Below, in pieces: positions 33,888 to 43,295 of a DNA stretch of 64,000 bases. A program made the position numbers and the translations under genes. This DNA is from Geoalkalibacter subterraneus. GTDB taxonomy: Bacteria; Desulfobacterota; Desulfuromonadia; Desulfuromonadales; Geoalkalibacteraceae. The first letter of the stretch is position 1, and each line of letters starts with the position of its first letter. The DNA lies in assembly GCF_000827125.1 (NCBI RefSeq), contig NZ_CP010311.1, positions 2,418,001-2,482,000 of the forward strand. Direction: 5' to 3'. A model generated the notes under the pieces. That model saw only the letters and a program-made list of their open reading frames with translations, was not told the origin of the DNA and ran no database searches.

Positions 33888-35531
33888 TCAGGCCGCGGCC
33901 GTCATCTCCTGCAACTGATCGAGCAGCGGGGAGACCTCCGGATGACGAGCCCATTCACACTGCTCTTCAAGCACCGAGGCCAGAATGTCCTCGGTGGTCA
34001 GTGGATTGGCCAGCACCACCCGAAACACGATGATGGTCTGGCCGCGATAACGCTCGGGCGTAAGGCTGGTTCGGGAAACAAAGGTTTTTCCGGCCTCACG
34101 CTGCCGCTTCTGAATCCGCTTGGTCATTTTATCCAGCAGTTCGTTGACTTCACGAACCGTCTCCGCGTCAGCATGTGCCAAAGCCTCCTGCACAGAGGCT
34201 GGATTATAGCGGTAAGTTAAAATATTGAGTTCCGGTGCCGTCACCAGTTCGAAGTCCGGATGTTCTTGAACCATCTCGGCAAAACGGCGTGCCCGTTCAA
34301 TCCCCTGGTCGATCAACAGTTCATAACCTTTGCGTCCGATAATGGACAGCCCCGCATGAACCAGCATGGCTTTGCCGGGACGCGAACCCTCCAGGGTATG
34401 GCTGCCCAGGTCTTTTGAACCGTGCCGGATGATATAAGCGGCATGATGTTCGATGGATGAAAGGGCGGCAGGATCTTTAAACAGCACCATCCCCGCCCCC
34501 ATCGGCACATAGAGTTGTTTGTGTGCATCGATGGTCACCGAATCGGCCCGCTCGATCCCCTTCAGAAGACTGCGATATTTCTCTGAGAACAGTGTCGGGC
34601 CGCCCCAGGCGGCGTCCACATGAAAATGGCAGCCGATTTCCTCGGCCAGGTCCGCCATCTCTTCAAGAGGGTCCACGTTGCCGGTCTCAGTTGTTCCGGC
34701 AATGCCGATCAGACTCAAAGGCCGGATCCCCTTGTCCTGAATGCGTCGGCACTGTTCGCGTAAGGCAGCCATATTGATCCGGTTTCGATCATCCGTTTCG
34801 ACCAGAACCAGGTTCTCGCGGCCGATCCCAAGCAGATCCGCAGCCTTGCCCAGCGAATAATGCCTTCGCCTGGAGACCAACACAGCGAGCCCCTGGCATC
34901 CAAGGTGCTGCATCGCCCGAAAGAATCCTTCATTGGTGATACCGCGGAAATTTCCGGAGGGGCTGCACAGTTGATTGCGCGCGGCCCACAGAGCTGTGAT
35001 ATTGGCGATTGTCCCCCCCGAACAGAACGCACCCAGCGCGTAACGGCTGTCATGAATCCAGCGATGGTAAAATGCGTCCGACTCGGAATAGATCAGGCGG
35101 TGCAGCATGGCCAGCACCTGCCGTTCCATGGGGGTAAATGCCTTGGAAGTTTCAACCTTCACCAGGTTCTGGTTGAGCGCGATCATGATGCGTGACAGCG
35201 GCAGCATGAAATAAGGCAAGGCTGAAGTCATATGGCCGATAAACCCGGGCGCCGCGGTGTGGACCGACTGAGCCACCAGCTTCTCTTTGATGAACTCGGT
35301 ATAGTCGGATACGAAGGTCGGCTCTTCGGGTATTTTCGGATCATCGAAAGATTTCTCGATGTCGGTGATGCTGTTTTCCAAAGCGACAATATGCTTCTGG
35401 AGAAAACCGGTCACATTGTCGGATATGGCCTGGTCGATGCGCCCCAGGGTGGAATCCGGTGCTTCAGGAACAGTGAAAATCCGATAGAGGTTCTCCAGAT
35501 TAGCGCGTGCTGACTCTTTTGATCTGGGCAT
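33888..35531 (-). CDS. PLP-dependent decarboxylase, PanP-like aspartate 1-decarboxylase
   Basis: 547 residues, group II amino-acid decarboxylase fold. The PLP lysine lies in SVTIDAHKQLYVPMGAG, and HVDAAWGG holds the Asp that contacts the PLP ring nitrogen. The length and the N-terminal part (NLENLYRIFTVPE, GFIGHMTSALPYFMLPLS) agree with the PanP type, which makes beta-alanine for pantothenate in bacteria lacking pyruvoyl PanD; that substrate is inferred from resemblance. Glutamate or another amino acid is possible. ATG 35531 is chosen; the TTG at 35570 would add 13 residues. The pyrophosphatase gene lies 41 bp upstream. Confidence 0.75.
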   Translation of the reverse strand: MPRSKESARANLENLYRIFTVPEAPDSTLGRIDQAISDNVTGFLQKHIVALENSITDIEKSFDDPKIPEEPTFVSDYTEFIKEKLVAQSVHTAAPGFIGHMTSALPYFMLPLSRIMIALNQNLVKVETSKAFTPMERQVLAMLHRLIYSESDAFYHRWIHDSRYALGAFCSGGTIANITALWAARNQLCSPSGNFRGITNEGFFRAMQHLGCQGLAVLVSRRRHYSLGKAADLLGIGRENLVLVETDDRNRINMAALREQCRRIQDKGIRPLSLIGIAGTTETGNVDPLEEMADLAEEIGCHFHVDAAWGGPTLFSEKYRSLLKGIERADSVTIDAHKQLYVPMGAGMVLFKDPAALSSIEHHAAYIIRHGSKDLGSHTLEGSRPGKAMLVHAGLSIIGRKGYELLIDQGIERARRFAEMVQEHPDFELVTAPELNILTYRYNPASVQEALAHADAETVREVNELLDKMTKRIQKRQREAGKTFVSRTSLTPERYRGQTIIVFRVVLANPLTTEDILASVLEEQCEWARHPEVSPLLDQLQEMTAAA

Positions 35532-35572
35532 GGGACTCGGCTCTGCTCTTCTGTACGGGGTTGACTGCAACG

Positions 35573-37219
35573 TCAGGCTTTGAGCACCTTCAACAGATGG
35601 GGAACAAGCTGTTTTTTACGCGACAGAACGCCTTTGAGTTCATAAAGGTCGTCTTCCACGCGCGGATAGCCGATCAGGTAGGGCAGCTCTTTTCCGCCAA
35701 GGGCAAGCAAAAGACTGGTTTCCTGAACGATATCCGTGACCAGCAACCCCGCCAGGTCGAGGTTACGCTCCTTTTTAATCTGATGCAAGGCTTCAACGAT
35801 GGATGATCGCATCTGATGGAATTCTTCGAAGTTGACAACCTCCACCTGCCCGATACCGAATTTCTGCCCGCTGTCGTACTCTTTGAAATCGGCAAGAACC
35901 AGCTGCCGTGGTGAAGAATAGGCGGCCAGAGCACTGCCGGCGGCAAAAATGCGACGGCCGAACTCCTCGATATCAAACCCGGAAAGATCGCTGAGCCAAT
36001 CGGCCAGGTCCCGGTCGGTATCGGTGGTTGTCGGCGATTTTAAAATCACGGTATCGGACAGAAGCCCGGCCAGCATCAGCCCTGCAGTGACCCGGTCCGG
36101 AGTGATCCCAGCCTCGCGGTACAGGGCGGCGACCACCGAACAGGTGCTGCCCAGCGGTTGGTTGATAAAGCGAATCGGATGGTCAGTGTGGAAATTCCCC
36201 AGCCGATGGTGATCAACGACTTCGAGAATTTCGACTTTTTCGGCGCCATTGACCGCCTGGGAAAGTTCATTGTGATCAACCAGAATGAGCTTCACGGGAG
36301 AAGGGCGCAGCAGGTTGGTTTTGGTCGCCACCCCGCACACTCGCCCGTCACCGTCGAGAACCACGACGCCGGGCTCGTTGCTGTGCATCAGGCGCAGGCG
36401 CAGATCCTCGAGACGATCCATCTCCGCGACCGCAGGGAAATCCTCGCTGACCAGGAAATCCACCGGGGTTGACAGGCGGGTGAGCCAACTGGTGGTCGCT
36501 GTGTCAAAAGGCGTGGATATAATAGTGACATCCTTTTCGCGGCCACGTTCGATAATTTCCGCGGGAATCGGCAGGTTGCCGGTCACGATCAGGATGCGCA
36601 CGCCGATCTCCACCGCCTCCTGCAATATTTTGAGGCGATCTCCTGTCACGAGAACCATCTGCCGCGCGTCCAGCCCTTCCATCCGGGTGCGGAAAGTAGA
36701 GGAGTCCATGGCAGCGACATACATGTTCAGATCTTCGACCTGATCCTCATCCACCAGGTTGTGCGAAGTCGCCTTGAGGCATTTCATAATAGAGGAGGCG
36801 CTGGCCTGCACCCGGCGGATCTCCTTTTCCTGGCGCGGCACCAGGAAGCGCTCAGACACCCGCTTGAGGAAAAGAATCCCTTTGGGCCGATTTTCCTGAT
36901 CGACCACCGGCAGCATGCGCACATTGTGCAGGTGAAACAACTCCAGCGCCCGCGACAAAGGCGTATTGTGCTTGACGGTCACCACATGCTCACCGAGTAC
37001 ATCGCGCACCCGCGGGTCGACATCGGCCAGCAGCGGCGGCGTCGGCAGGGCCAACTCTTCGAGCACGAACTCTGTCTGACGATTGATATTGCCCGCGCGG
37101 GCAGCCTCGATCCCCTCAAGCCCCTGATGAGAACGCAGACGGGCATAGGCCATGGCGCTGCAGATAGAATCGGTATCGGGGTTCTTATGCCCGATCACGT
37201 ATATTCTGGATTGCGGCAT
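35573..37219 (-). CDS. Manganese-dependent inorganic pyrophosphatase with CBS/DRTGG insert
   Basis: A 548-residue family II (DHH) pyrophosphatase. Catalytic blocks are GHKNPDTDSICSAMAYA (about 8-24), LVDHNE and EVVDHHRLGNF, with C-terminal DHHA2 domain motifs (SPTTTDTDRDLADWL). Between residues 65 and 300 sit a CBS pair (VTVKHNTPLSRALELFHLHNVRMLPVVD and VVVLDGDGRVCGVATKTNLL) split by a DRTGG-type domain. In CBS pyrophosphatases these bind adenine nucleotides and set the activity. It hydrolyses PPi to phosphate. GGAG lies 9 bases before ATG 37219. Confidence 0.92.
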   Translation of the reverse strand: MPQSRIYVIGHKNPDTDSICSAMAYARLRSHQGLEGIEAARAGNINRQTEFVLEELALPTPPLLADVDPRVRDVLGEHVVTVKHNTPLSRALELFHLHNVRMLPVVDQENRPKGILFLKRVSERFLVPRQEKEIRRVQASASSIMKCLKATSHNLVDEDQVEDLNMYVAAMDSSTFRTRMEGLDARQMVLVTGDRLKILQEAVEIGVRILIVTGNLPIPAEIIERGREKDVTIISTPFDTATTSWLTRLSTPVDFLVSEDFPAVAEMDRLEDLRLRLMHSNEPGVVVLDGDGRVCGVATKTNLLRPSPVKLILVDHNELSQAVNGAEKVEILEVVDHHRLGNFHTDHPIRFINQPLGSTCSVVAALYREAGITPDRVTAGLMLAGLLSDTVILKSPTTTDTDRDLADWLSDLSGFDIEEFGRRIFAAGSALAAYSSPRQLVLADFKEYDSGQKFGIGQVEVVNFEEFHQMRSSIVEALHQIKKERNLDLAGLLVTDIVQETSLLLALGGKELPYLIGYPRVEDDLYELKGVLSRKKQLVPHLLKVLKA

Positions 37220-37234
37220 CGTTTTAATCTCCAA

Positions 37235-38068
37235 TCAATTGCGCAGGGTACCGCGCACATCCCCCAGTCCCAGAACCTTCTCCACCACGCCTGAGGCGGG
37301 TCGAGCCTGTTCGTCAATCCACAGATAAATACGGCCATCACCGGTTTTGAATATCTCTTTGTCGACATGCACCCGGCAGACCAATCCCTCCGCGGGAAAA
37401 CGCGGGTCTCCAACACGTTCCTCCGCAGTCAGAACATCAACCGTCATAGAGGCCGGCCCTTTGCGGCTGAACGTCGGGATATCGAAATGGGCCCCGGGCT
37501 CGACTGCGCCGAAATAGCCCATGCGAAAAGTAAAGAAAGCGGTCAGGACATCGTTGACGAAATCCCTGTTCTGCAGTTCATAGGTGTCGCGCTTGAATTT
37601 TTTCCCGGTGCGTACCTGCTCCCGATAAACCTTGTCGTTCTCATAATCGAAAATATAACGCCGAACCCGGTCCTCACGACTGCTGCCGCGTCCTTTACTG
37701 GTCGTCGACTCAAATTCAAGCGATCGCAATCCACCATTTGAAGTGAGTTCCATCAGGCTGACGTGCCGCTCGCGTCTATCACGAGTGAAAAAAGCCGCGA
37801 CGCCAAGCGTTTTTGCCTCCAGAACAGCCCGGTACTGCCCATCCTGATCAGCCTCTTCAAACCGCAGAGAACCTTCAGCCAGTCGATCGAACCACAGGAA
37901 GGCGATATCATAGGAAAAAGTTTCACCCACCATCGCACCGGGGGAATCGATCCGGGTGACGGGAGCCGCTGTCGAAAGCTCAGAAACCTGATCCGCAGCC
38001 GCAGCCTGAAACGAGCAGCCAATGACGAGCAAAAGCAGAACAGACACGCAGCGAAAAAAGCTCATCAT
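37235..38068 (-). CDS. DUF3108 family exported protein
   Basis: 277 residues with a signal peptide (FRCVSVLLLLVIGCSFQAAA, cleavage near AAA-DQ). The rest is beta-rich: GETFSYDIAFLWFDRLAEGSLRFEEA, then the middle part YEVENDK-like YIFDYENDKVYREQV, and LVCRVHVDKEIFKTGDGRIYLWIDE near the end. This matches the DUF3108 family of periplasmic proteins, some of which resemble beta-barrel/LolA-like lipid binders; the function is not established. Its start overlaps the antiporter stop by four bases, and it is 15 bp from the pyrophosphatase start, so the three are probably one operon. Confidence 0.75.
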   Translation of the reverse strand: MMSFFRCVSVLLLLVIGCSFQAAAADQVSELSTAAPVTRIDSPGAMVGETFSYDIAFLWFDRLAEGSLRFEEADQDGQYRAVLEAKTLGVAAFFTRDRRERHVSLMELTSNGGLRSLEFESTTSKGRGSSREDRVRRYIFDYENDKVYREQVRTGKKFKRDTYELQNRDFVNDVLTAFFTFRMGYFGAVEPGAHFDIPTFSRKGPASMTVDVLTAEERVGDPRFPAEGLVCRVHVDKEIFKTGDGRIYLWIDEQARPASGVVEKVLGLGDVRGTLRN

Positions 38069-39000
38069 AAGAACAATACTCCGATAAAAGCCAGGTACCC
38101 TGTAAGCAGAAGAGCGCCGCGAGGACGATTAAGCCGATAGCCGGGGACCAGCAACGGAATCAACGCCACGCTGAAAAGAATCATCACCGGCAGCTCCAGG
38201 CGCAGCAGCGAAGGATCCACGGCAATAGGGCGAATCATAGGGCAGATCCCCAGAACAAAAAGCAGATTGAAAATATTGCTGCCGATCACATTGCCGACGC
38301 TGATATCCATCTGCCCTTTCAATGCACTGACCACCGATGCCGCCAGTTCCGGCAGACTTGTTCCCAACGCGACCACGGTCAGGCCGATAATCACCTCTGA
38401 AACGCCCAGGGTCGTCGCAATATCGACTGCCGAGCGTACCATCAGTTCGGCCCCCGTTCCCAACCCCACCATGCCGACAACGGATTTGAAGCTGTCCCGG
38501 GCACGGGTCGCGGAAAACTCGTCGATCAGACTCGAAACACTTTCATTCACCGCCCCCCGAGCGGTGCGGAGACAGTAGAAAAGAAAGACCAGCAGGAAAA
38601 AGAAAAGGACGGCACCGTTGAAAAACCCGAGCCGGCCATCGAGGCTAAAAAGGAAAAACAGGACCGACGCGCCTATCATGAATGGAATTTCACGGCGCAG
38701 GGTTGTTTTGGCGACAGCCATCGGCATGATCAGGGACGCACACCCCAGAATCAGGCCGATATTTGCAATATTGGAGCCCACGATATTGCCGGCCGCGATA
38801 TCAGACGACCCCTTGAGGGCGGCAAGAAGCGACACCATCATCTCGGGCATGCTGGTCGCAAAGGCGACAACCGTCATTCCCGTAACCAGTGGGCGTACGC
38901 CGAACGACATCGCCAGACGGGATGAGCCGTCTACCAGGTATTCGGCCCCATAGTACAGAATTAGAAGCCCGAGAACGAAAAGCACAATGGAAAGAAACAC
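38065..39000 (-). CDS. Calcium/sodium antiporter, CaxA/YrbG type
   Basis: A 311-residue membrane protein with ten hydrophobic segments in two inverted halves. The alpha repeats are VVAFATSMPEMMVSLLAALKGSSDIAAGNIVGSNIANIGLIL and VVALGTSLPELAASVVSALKGQMDISVGNVIGSNIFNLLFVL; both keep the G-T/A-S-x-P-E ion-coordinating Glu. It exchanges Na+ for Ca2+ (or K+) across the inner membrane. It is the first gene of the antiporter-DUF3108-pyrophosphatase-decarboxylase series. Confidence 0.9.
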   Translation of the reverse strand: MFLSIVLFVLGLLILYYGAEYLVDGSSRLAMSFGVRPLVTGMTVVAFATSMPEMMVSLLAALKGSSDIAAGNIVGSNIANIGLILGCASLIMPMAVAKTTLRREIPFMIGASVLFFLFSLDGRLGFFNGAVLFFFLLVFLFYCLRTARGAVNESVSSLIDEFSATRARDSFKSVVGMVGLGTGAELMVRSAVDIATTLGVSEVIIGLTVVALGTSLPELAASVVSALKGQMDISVGNVIGSNIFNLLFVLGICPMIRPIAVDPSLLRLELPVMILFSVALIPLLVPGYRLNRPRGALLLTGYLAFIGVLFL

Positions 39001-39319
39001 GGTATTTCGGTCCTTGATTTGAAGCGAGGAAAACTTTCAACACGCCCGCTCCTGCGCACAACTGTGAAGAACCTGTTGCGGTACGCTGGAAATCAGCCGG
39101 GGAAAACAGGAGCCAAGATTATGCGATCATAGGGAAATCTGCAAGAAGGCAAGCGTAAAAGGTCGTTTTTTTGGGTTAATTTTTGTGTGTAGCTTTGAGT
39201 GAGGCATGACAGGGCAATGCAACTTGACATAGCAGATTTACAATAATAAGATACCCGCATTCAATGACCTCTAACCACTCAAATCTCCTACAAACCTTCC
39301 GGGGGGCGCGAATCGGACT
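39001..39319. other. Divergent intergenic region caxA / arsR
   Basis: A 319-bp gap. It contains a strong plus-strand promoter, TTGACA (39224-39229), 17 bp, TAAGAT (39247-39252), giving a transcript start near 39259 for the ArsR gene at 39320. No clear palindromic operator was found near it. No gene is visible in the gap. Confidence 0.7.
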
Positions 39320-39613
39320 ATGGAATTCGATAAAATGCAGACATTCGAGCGGGAAGCTGAAATCCTCAAGGTTCTCGGCCACCCCGTTCGGCTCAAAATC
39401 GTAGCCGGACTGATGTCCAACTCCTGCAACGTCAAAAAAATATGGGAATGCCTCGGGTTGCCCCAGGCCACCGTTTCCCAGCATCTCGCACTGCTCAAGA
39501 ACAAGCAGATCATTCAAGGGCGCCGTGACGGGGTAGAGGTCTTTTATCAGGTGGTCTGCCCGGAAGCCCGGCGAATCGTGGGCGCCCTTTTCGAGCAAAT
39601 CTCCTGCCAGTGA
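39320..39613 (+). CDS. ArsR-family transcriptional regulator
   Basis: A 97-residue winged helix: EAEILKVLGHPVRLKIVAGL, recognition part GLPQATVSQHLALLKNKQII, and wing RRDGVEVFYQVV. Cysteines at 36, 44, 80 and 96 are spaced as C-x7-C in the second-third helices and at the C-terminus; they could bind a metal or act as a thiol switch, but they do not match the classic ArsR motif. No obvious target is adjacent. ATG 39335 (MQTFERE) is an alternative start; neither has a strong ribosome site. A consensus promoter lies upstream. Confidence 0.85.
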   Translation: MEFDKMQTFEREAEILKVLGHPVRLKIVAGLMSNSCNVKKIWECLGLPQATVSQHLALLKNKQIIQGRRDGVEVFYQVVCPEARRIVGALFEQISCQ

Positions 39614-39695
39614 TTTTTCTGTAATAACTCTCTCTGCCCGCATTTCAGCGTGCGGAGTAGAAACGCCCCTGAGCCCCCGCACCTGGACGCCCGTA

Positions 39696-40499
39696 CTACA
39701 AGCGGGTCGCCAACCCGAAAATGACTTTATAAGTCGCGGGAACCCCCTGCGCGGTTCCGAATTTTTCCCGGTATACTTCATTCATTCGCAGCATCACCTG
39801 ACGTGATGCCAGCCCGCGCGGACGCTTGACATGGGCGTTCTGCGCGCCTATTTTTTTCAGGCTTCGCAAAAGCGCGCCGGGCTCGGCATGCCACTCGATT
39901 TCCGTTTCACACCACAAATCCTCGATTTGCAAACCGGCCGCCAACAGGGCCTCCCGACTGTCCGCCACGGAAGGAAAGCGCTGAAAGTAGGATTTTTCCT
40001 CGCACCCCGCCTCGCGCAGAGCGGCGAGATGGGACTGGTGCAATTCAGACAGCGTCCCTTCACCATAAAAAGCAAAAGCGAACAGGCCGCCGGGGCGCAG
40101 AATCCGCGCAGACTCGCGAAAGGCCGCTTCGAGATCGTTCATCCACTGGTAAACTGAAGCCGAGGCCACCAGGCCGAAAACTCCGTCGCGAAAAGGAAGG
40201 CTCTGGGCATCGGCATCCGCTGCCAGCGCCCCGGGTATTCGAGACACGGCATAGCGGGTCATGCCGGGGGCGATATCGCAGAGCACCAATGGCTGATCCG
40301 GGCTGGTCCGGCGCAGACAGCAGGCAAGCTCACCCGTTCCGGTGCCCACATCTAATGCAGCCCCTGGCGGGAGTCTTCCTTCGATTGAAGATGCCAGGCG
40401 CGCCGCCACCCGTTTCTGCACGCGGGCAAAGCGGTCGTAATCACAGGCCTGGCTGGAAAAGCGCGCCCGAACCAATCGCGAAGAGAGTACCGCGCTCAT
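39696..40499 (-). CDS. bioC: Malonyl-ACP O-methyltransferase BioC
   Basis: A 267-residue SAM methyltransferase. Motif I is ALDVGTGTGELACCL, motif II DAQSLPF, and ASASVYQWMNDLEAAFRESARILRPGGLFAFAFYGEGTLSEL is the BioC-type segment. It methylates malonyl-ACP so that fatty-acid enzymes can build pimeloyl-ACP methyl ester for biotin. Start ATG 40499 overlaps the bioH stop by four bases. It is the last gene of the bioW-F-H-C operon. The N-terminal VRARFSSQACDYDRFARVQ segment is typical of BioC. Confidence 0.88.
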   Translation of the reverse strand: MSAVLSSRLVRARFSSQACDYDRFARVQKRVAARLASSIEGRLPPGAALDVGTGTGELACCLRRTSPDQPLVLCDIAPGMTRYAVSRIPGALAADADAQSLPFRDGVFGLVASASVYQWMNDLEAAFRESARILRPGGLFAFAFYGEGTLSELHQSHLAALREAGCEEKSYFQRFPSVADSREALLAAGLQIEDLWCETEIEWHAEPGALLRSLKKIGAQNAHVKRPRGLASRQVMLRMNEVYREKFGTAQGVPATYKVIFGLATRL

Positions 40500-41299
40500 T
40501 GCAGAAACTCCCTCAAGACCGCAAGCACAGTGTGCGGACGGCTTAAAAACGGGGCATGTCCCACCGATTCCACTTCCCACAGCCGTCCGTGCGGCAGATG
40601 CTCTGCAAGATAACGTCCTGCAGCCAGCGGCGTCACGAGATCCTCGCTTCCATGAATCACCAGGGTGGGCAGATCGATATTCCTGACCAGGAGGCGAAGG
40701 TCCTCCGTTTTAAGAGTCTCCAGGGCCTCCAGCGCAGCCTCCGGGTGGGGAGTACACTCCTGCGGCTGGGCAAAGGCGGCAATCTCCTCCAGACAACCGG
40801 AATCGAGTTCCCCGGCAATAAATTGTTCCTCGAAAAAAGTCTGCAGCGTTTGTTCGTACTGCCGGCTGAGTTTACGGGCCATGCCGCGCACCTGGATTTC
40901 GGAGAGGCCCCCCTCCCAATCGGAGCCGCTGATAAAACGGGGGGTGGTCGATATCAGCACAAGTCGAGTCCAGAAGGATGGGATCTCATGTGCCAGGCGA
41001 AGAGCCACCTGCCCGCCGAGCGACCAGCCCAGAAGCGCGGCCGACTTTATCGATAAAAGATCCAGGGCTTCCCTTATATCCGCAGAGAAATCAGCCAACT
41101 CATACCCCTCCCCCGGAGAGGAGCAGCCATGGCCGCGCAGGTCAAATGCCAGAACACGGAAATCCCGCGCAAGGCCTGCCGCCAATTCATCGAAGACGGC
41201 TGAACTCAGTGACCAGCCGTGCAGCAGAACCACTGGCAGCCCCTGCCCGGCCTCACGATAGGCCATTGTGCGTCCGTCCGAAAGCATCAGCGTCTTCAT
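40496..41299 (-). CDS. bioH: Pimeloyl-ACP methyl ester carboxylesterase BioH
   Basis: A 267-residue alpha/beta hydrolase. It has the oxyanion region LLHGWSLSSAVFDEL, the nucleophile Ser in LLGWSLGGQVALRLA, the acid in HGSEDLVTPL and the catalytic His in VGHAPFLSRP. Together with its place between bioF and bioC this identifies BioH, which removes the methyl group from pimeloyl-ACP methyl ester. It overlaps both neighbours by four bases (ATGA). Confidence 0.88.
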   Translation of the reverse strand: MKTLMLSDGRTMAYREAGQGLPVVLLHGWSLSSAVFDELAAGLARDFRVLAFDLRGHGCSSPGEGYELADFSADIREALDLLSIKSAALLGWSLGGQVALRLAHEIPSFWTRLVLISTTPRFISGSDWEGGLSEIQVRGMARKLSRQYEQTLQTFFEEQFIAGELDSGCLEEIAAFAQPQECTPHPEAALEALETLKTEDLRLLVRNIDLPTLVIHGSEDLVTPLAAGRYLAEHLPHGRLWEVESVGHAPFLSRPHTVLAVLREFLQ

Positions 41300-42468
41300 C
41301 GAGATTCCCCGAGCAATTCCATGAGGGTCGCCGCCGCGTGCGAAATATCCTGTGGGTCATGATCGCTCATCAGGGTGGCCCGCAGGCGGCACTTGCCTTC
41401 CGGGACAGTCGGCGGTCGAATGCCTTGAAGAAAAATGCCGGCTTCGAGCAGGCGAGAGGTCGCTTCCATGGTCGGGCCGGGCTCTCCGGTCAGAACCGGC
41501 ACGATCTGGGTCACACTTCCGCACAGATCAAAACCGGCTTCGCGCAGGGGCCCGGCAAATAATTCGCGAAGGCTCCACAGGTCCTGACGGCGGCGGCGCC
41601 CTTCATCGCTCTCAATCACCGCAAGAGCTTCAAGGCCGGCGGCGACAACGCCCGGAGGCAGGCTGGTGGAAAAAATAAGCGACCTTGCACGGTTGATCAG
41701 CAGATCCACCACCGCTCGCGAGGATGCCAGGTAGGCGCCGAAGCCGCCCAGGGCTTTGCCCAACGTTCCCATGTGGAGGTCGATATCCGGCAGGCAGCCG
41801 AAGTGTTCGCCGCTGCCGCGCCCGCTGTCTCCCAGAACACCGGTGCCATGGGCATCGTCGACCATCAGCAGGGCGTCGTACTGTTTTTTCAGCGCCACCA
41901 GCTCGGGCAACGGTGCCAGGTCGCCGTCCATACTGAAGACCCCGTCGGTCACGATAAACCAATGGCCTTTGCGGTCGGGTCGCTCCCGCTGCATGAGGTC
42001 TTCAAGAGCCTGAACGTCAGTGTGAGGATAAACCAGAACACGGGCGGCGCTCAGGCGGCAGCCGTCGATAATGGAGGCGTGATTGAGAGCATCGGAGAAA
42101 ATAACATCGCCGGGGCCGGCCAGCCCCTGCAGAATGCCGATATTGGCAGCATACCCCGAGTTGAACAGCAGTCCAGCTTCCGTGCCTTTGAAGTCGGCCA
42201 GACGCTGCTCGAACTCATCGTGAATGCGCATGGAGCCTGAAACCAGCCTGCTGGCGCCGCTGCTGGTACCGAGATCCCGTGTCGCGCGAGCCGCCGCCTC
42301 GACCAGGTGCGGGTGATTGGCCAGCCCAAGATAGTTATTGGAGCACAGCACCAGCACATCCCGCCCGTCCATCTTCATGCGCGGCCCCTGAGCGCCATCC
42401 AGCGTACGTGGGAAACGCCGCATACCCCGCTGCTCGAGTTCTTCCAGAAGGTCTGAAAAATCGTTCAT
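41296..42468 (-). CDS. bioF: 8-amino-7-oxononanoate synthase BioF
   Basis: A 390-residue alpha-oxoamine synthase. SNNYLGLANHP near the N-terminus, DALNHASIIDGCRLS, VDDAHGTGVLG and the PLP Lys in MGTLGKALGGFGAYL are all present. It condenses pimeloyl-CoA or pimeloyl-ACP with alanine, giving KAPA and CO2. It sits between bioW (overlap 4 bp) and bioH (overlap 4 bp). Confidence 0.95.
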   Translation of the reverse strand: MNDFSDLLEELEQRGMRRFPRTLDGAQGPRMKMDGRDVLVLCSNNYLGLANHPHLVEAAARATRDLGTSSGASRLVSGSMRIHDEFEQRLADFKGTEAGLLFNSGYAANIGILQGLAGPGDVIFSDALNHASIIDGCRLSAARVLVYPHTDVQALEDLMQRERPDRKGHWFIVTDGVFSMDGDLAPLPELVALKKQYDALLMVDDAHGTGVLGDSGRGSGEHFGCLPDIDLHMGTLGKALGGFGAYLASSRAVVDLLINRARSLIFSTSLPPGVVAAGLEALAVIESDEGRRRRQDLWSLRELFAGPLREAGFDLCGSVTQIVPVLTGEPGPTMEATSRLLEAGIFLQGIRPPTVPEGKCRLRATLMSDHDPQDISHAAATLMELLGESR

Positions 42469-43283
42469 TGCTTGAACCTTTCCGGGGGGAAGATGCGACC
42501 GATGCTGTCAGCCACAAATACCGCATGCCGCAGATAACGCAATAGCGCCTCAGGCTGCCGGCGATCCTCATCGATAAAAAAAGCACGCCCGCCGCGCTCG
42601 TCTCCCCGGGTTTTGAGAGGTGCGATGCGGTTGTATCCCAACTGCGGAGCGGCAACGTAACCGGTGGTATAATCGGGGTCATCGGACCAGCACAATTCCG
42701 CCAGCACGCCGGGTGCCGCCATGACCTTGGCTGCGAGAACCAGAGCGTCCCGCAGACGATCGCCGCCGATTCCCTGATCACACAGGGCAGCGTCAAGTTC
42801 GGCCCGACCTTTCGGGGAATAATCCATGTGACGCGCCCGAACCCCTTTTGCGCGGTCGGGCTCAAAGCGTGCGCCGCTGCGATGACCGATCAGCATGGCT
42901 CCACGCATGTTGCCGCCGCCAGGGGCGGCACCGGCTACAAGGTTCTCCATGGCGCTGCGAACCGCATCTTCACTGACTCCCGCAAGCAGAAGAAGCTGAA
43001 GAGCTTTTTTTCGCGCCGACTCGACATCAGGCGCATCAAAAGTATGCACATCGGGCAAACAGCCGAAATGAACCTGGTCCGGGTCGACGAGATCGACGCT
43101 GAGACGAATCGATTCGGCAGATCCCTGGGCATGATCCAGGGCTCGGCGCACAAGGCTTGCAGCCGCCTCTTCCACCCCTTCTTTTCCGACCAGGCGCTCG
43201 GCACCGGAGATGTGGCGATTCTCGAGAGAAGCATGCATGCGGACACTGTAAAGATGCGCTTTCATGGGATCGAAAGCTAGCAT
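42465..43283 (-). CDS. bioW: 6-carboxyhexanoate-CoA ligase (pimeloyl-CoA synthetase) BioW
   Basis: A 272-residue protein with the BioW signature YSVRMHASLENRHISGAERLV, then GGGNMRGAMLI, RAKGVRARHMDYSP, CWSDDPDYTTGYVA and GGRAFFIDE. It activates free pimelate to pimeloyl-CoA with ATP and proof-reads the adenylate. The start may be ATG 43283 or ATG 43265 (MKAHLYSVR). It is the first gene of the operon, just downstream of a BirA-type operator. Its presence with BioC and BioH gives the cell two possible routes to the pimelate precursor. Confidence 0.92.
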   Translation of the reverse strand: MLAFDPMKAHLYSVRMHASLENRHISGAERLVGKEGVEEAAASLVRRALDHAQGSAESIRLSVDLVDPDQVHFGCLPDVHTFDAPDVESARKKALQLLLLAGVSEDAVRSAMENLVAGAAPGGGNMRGAMLIGHRSGARFEPDRAKGVRARHMDYSPKGRAELDAALCDQGIGGDRLRDALVLAAKVMAAPGVLAELCWSDDPDYTTGYVAAPQLGYNRIAPLKTRGDERGGRAFFIDEDRRQPEALLRYLRHAVFVADSIGRIFPPERFKQ

Positions 43284-43295
43284 GACCCCCGCTAC

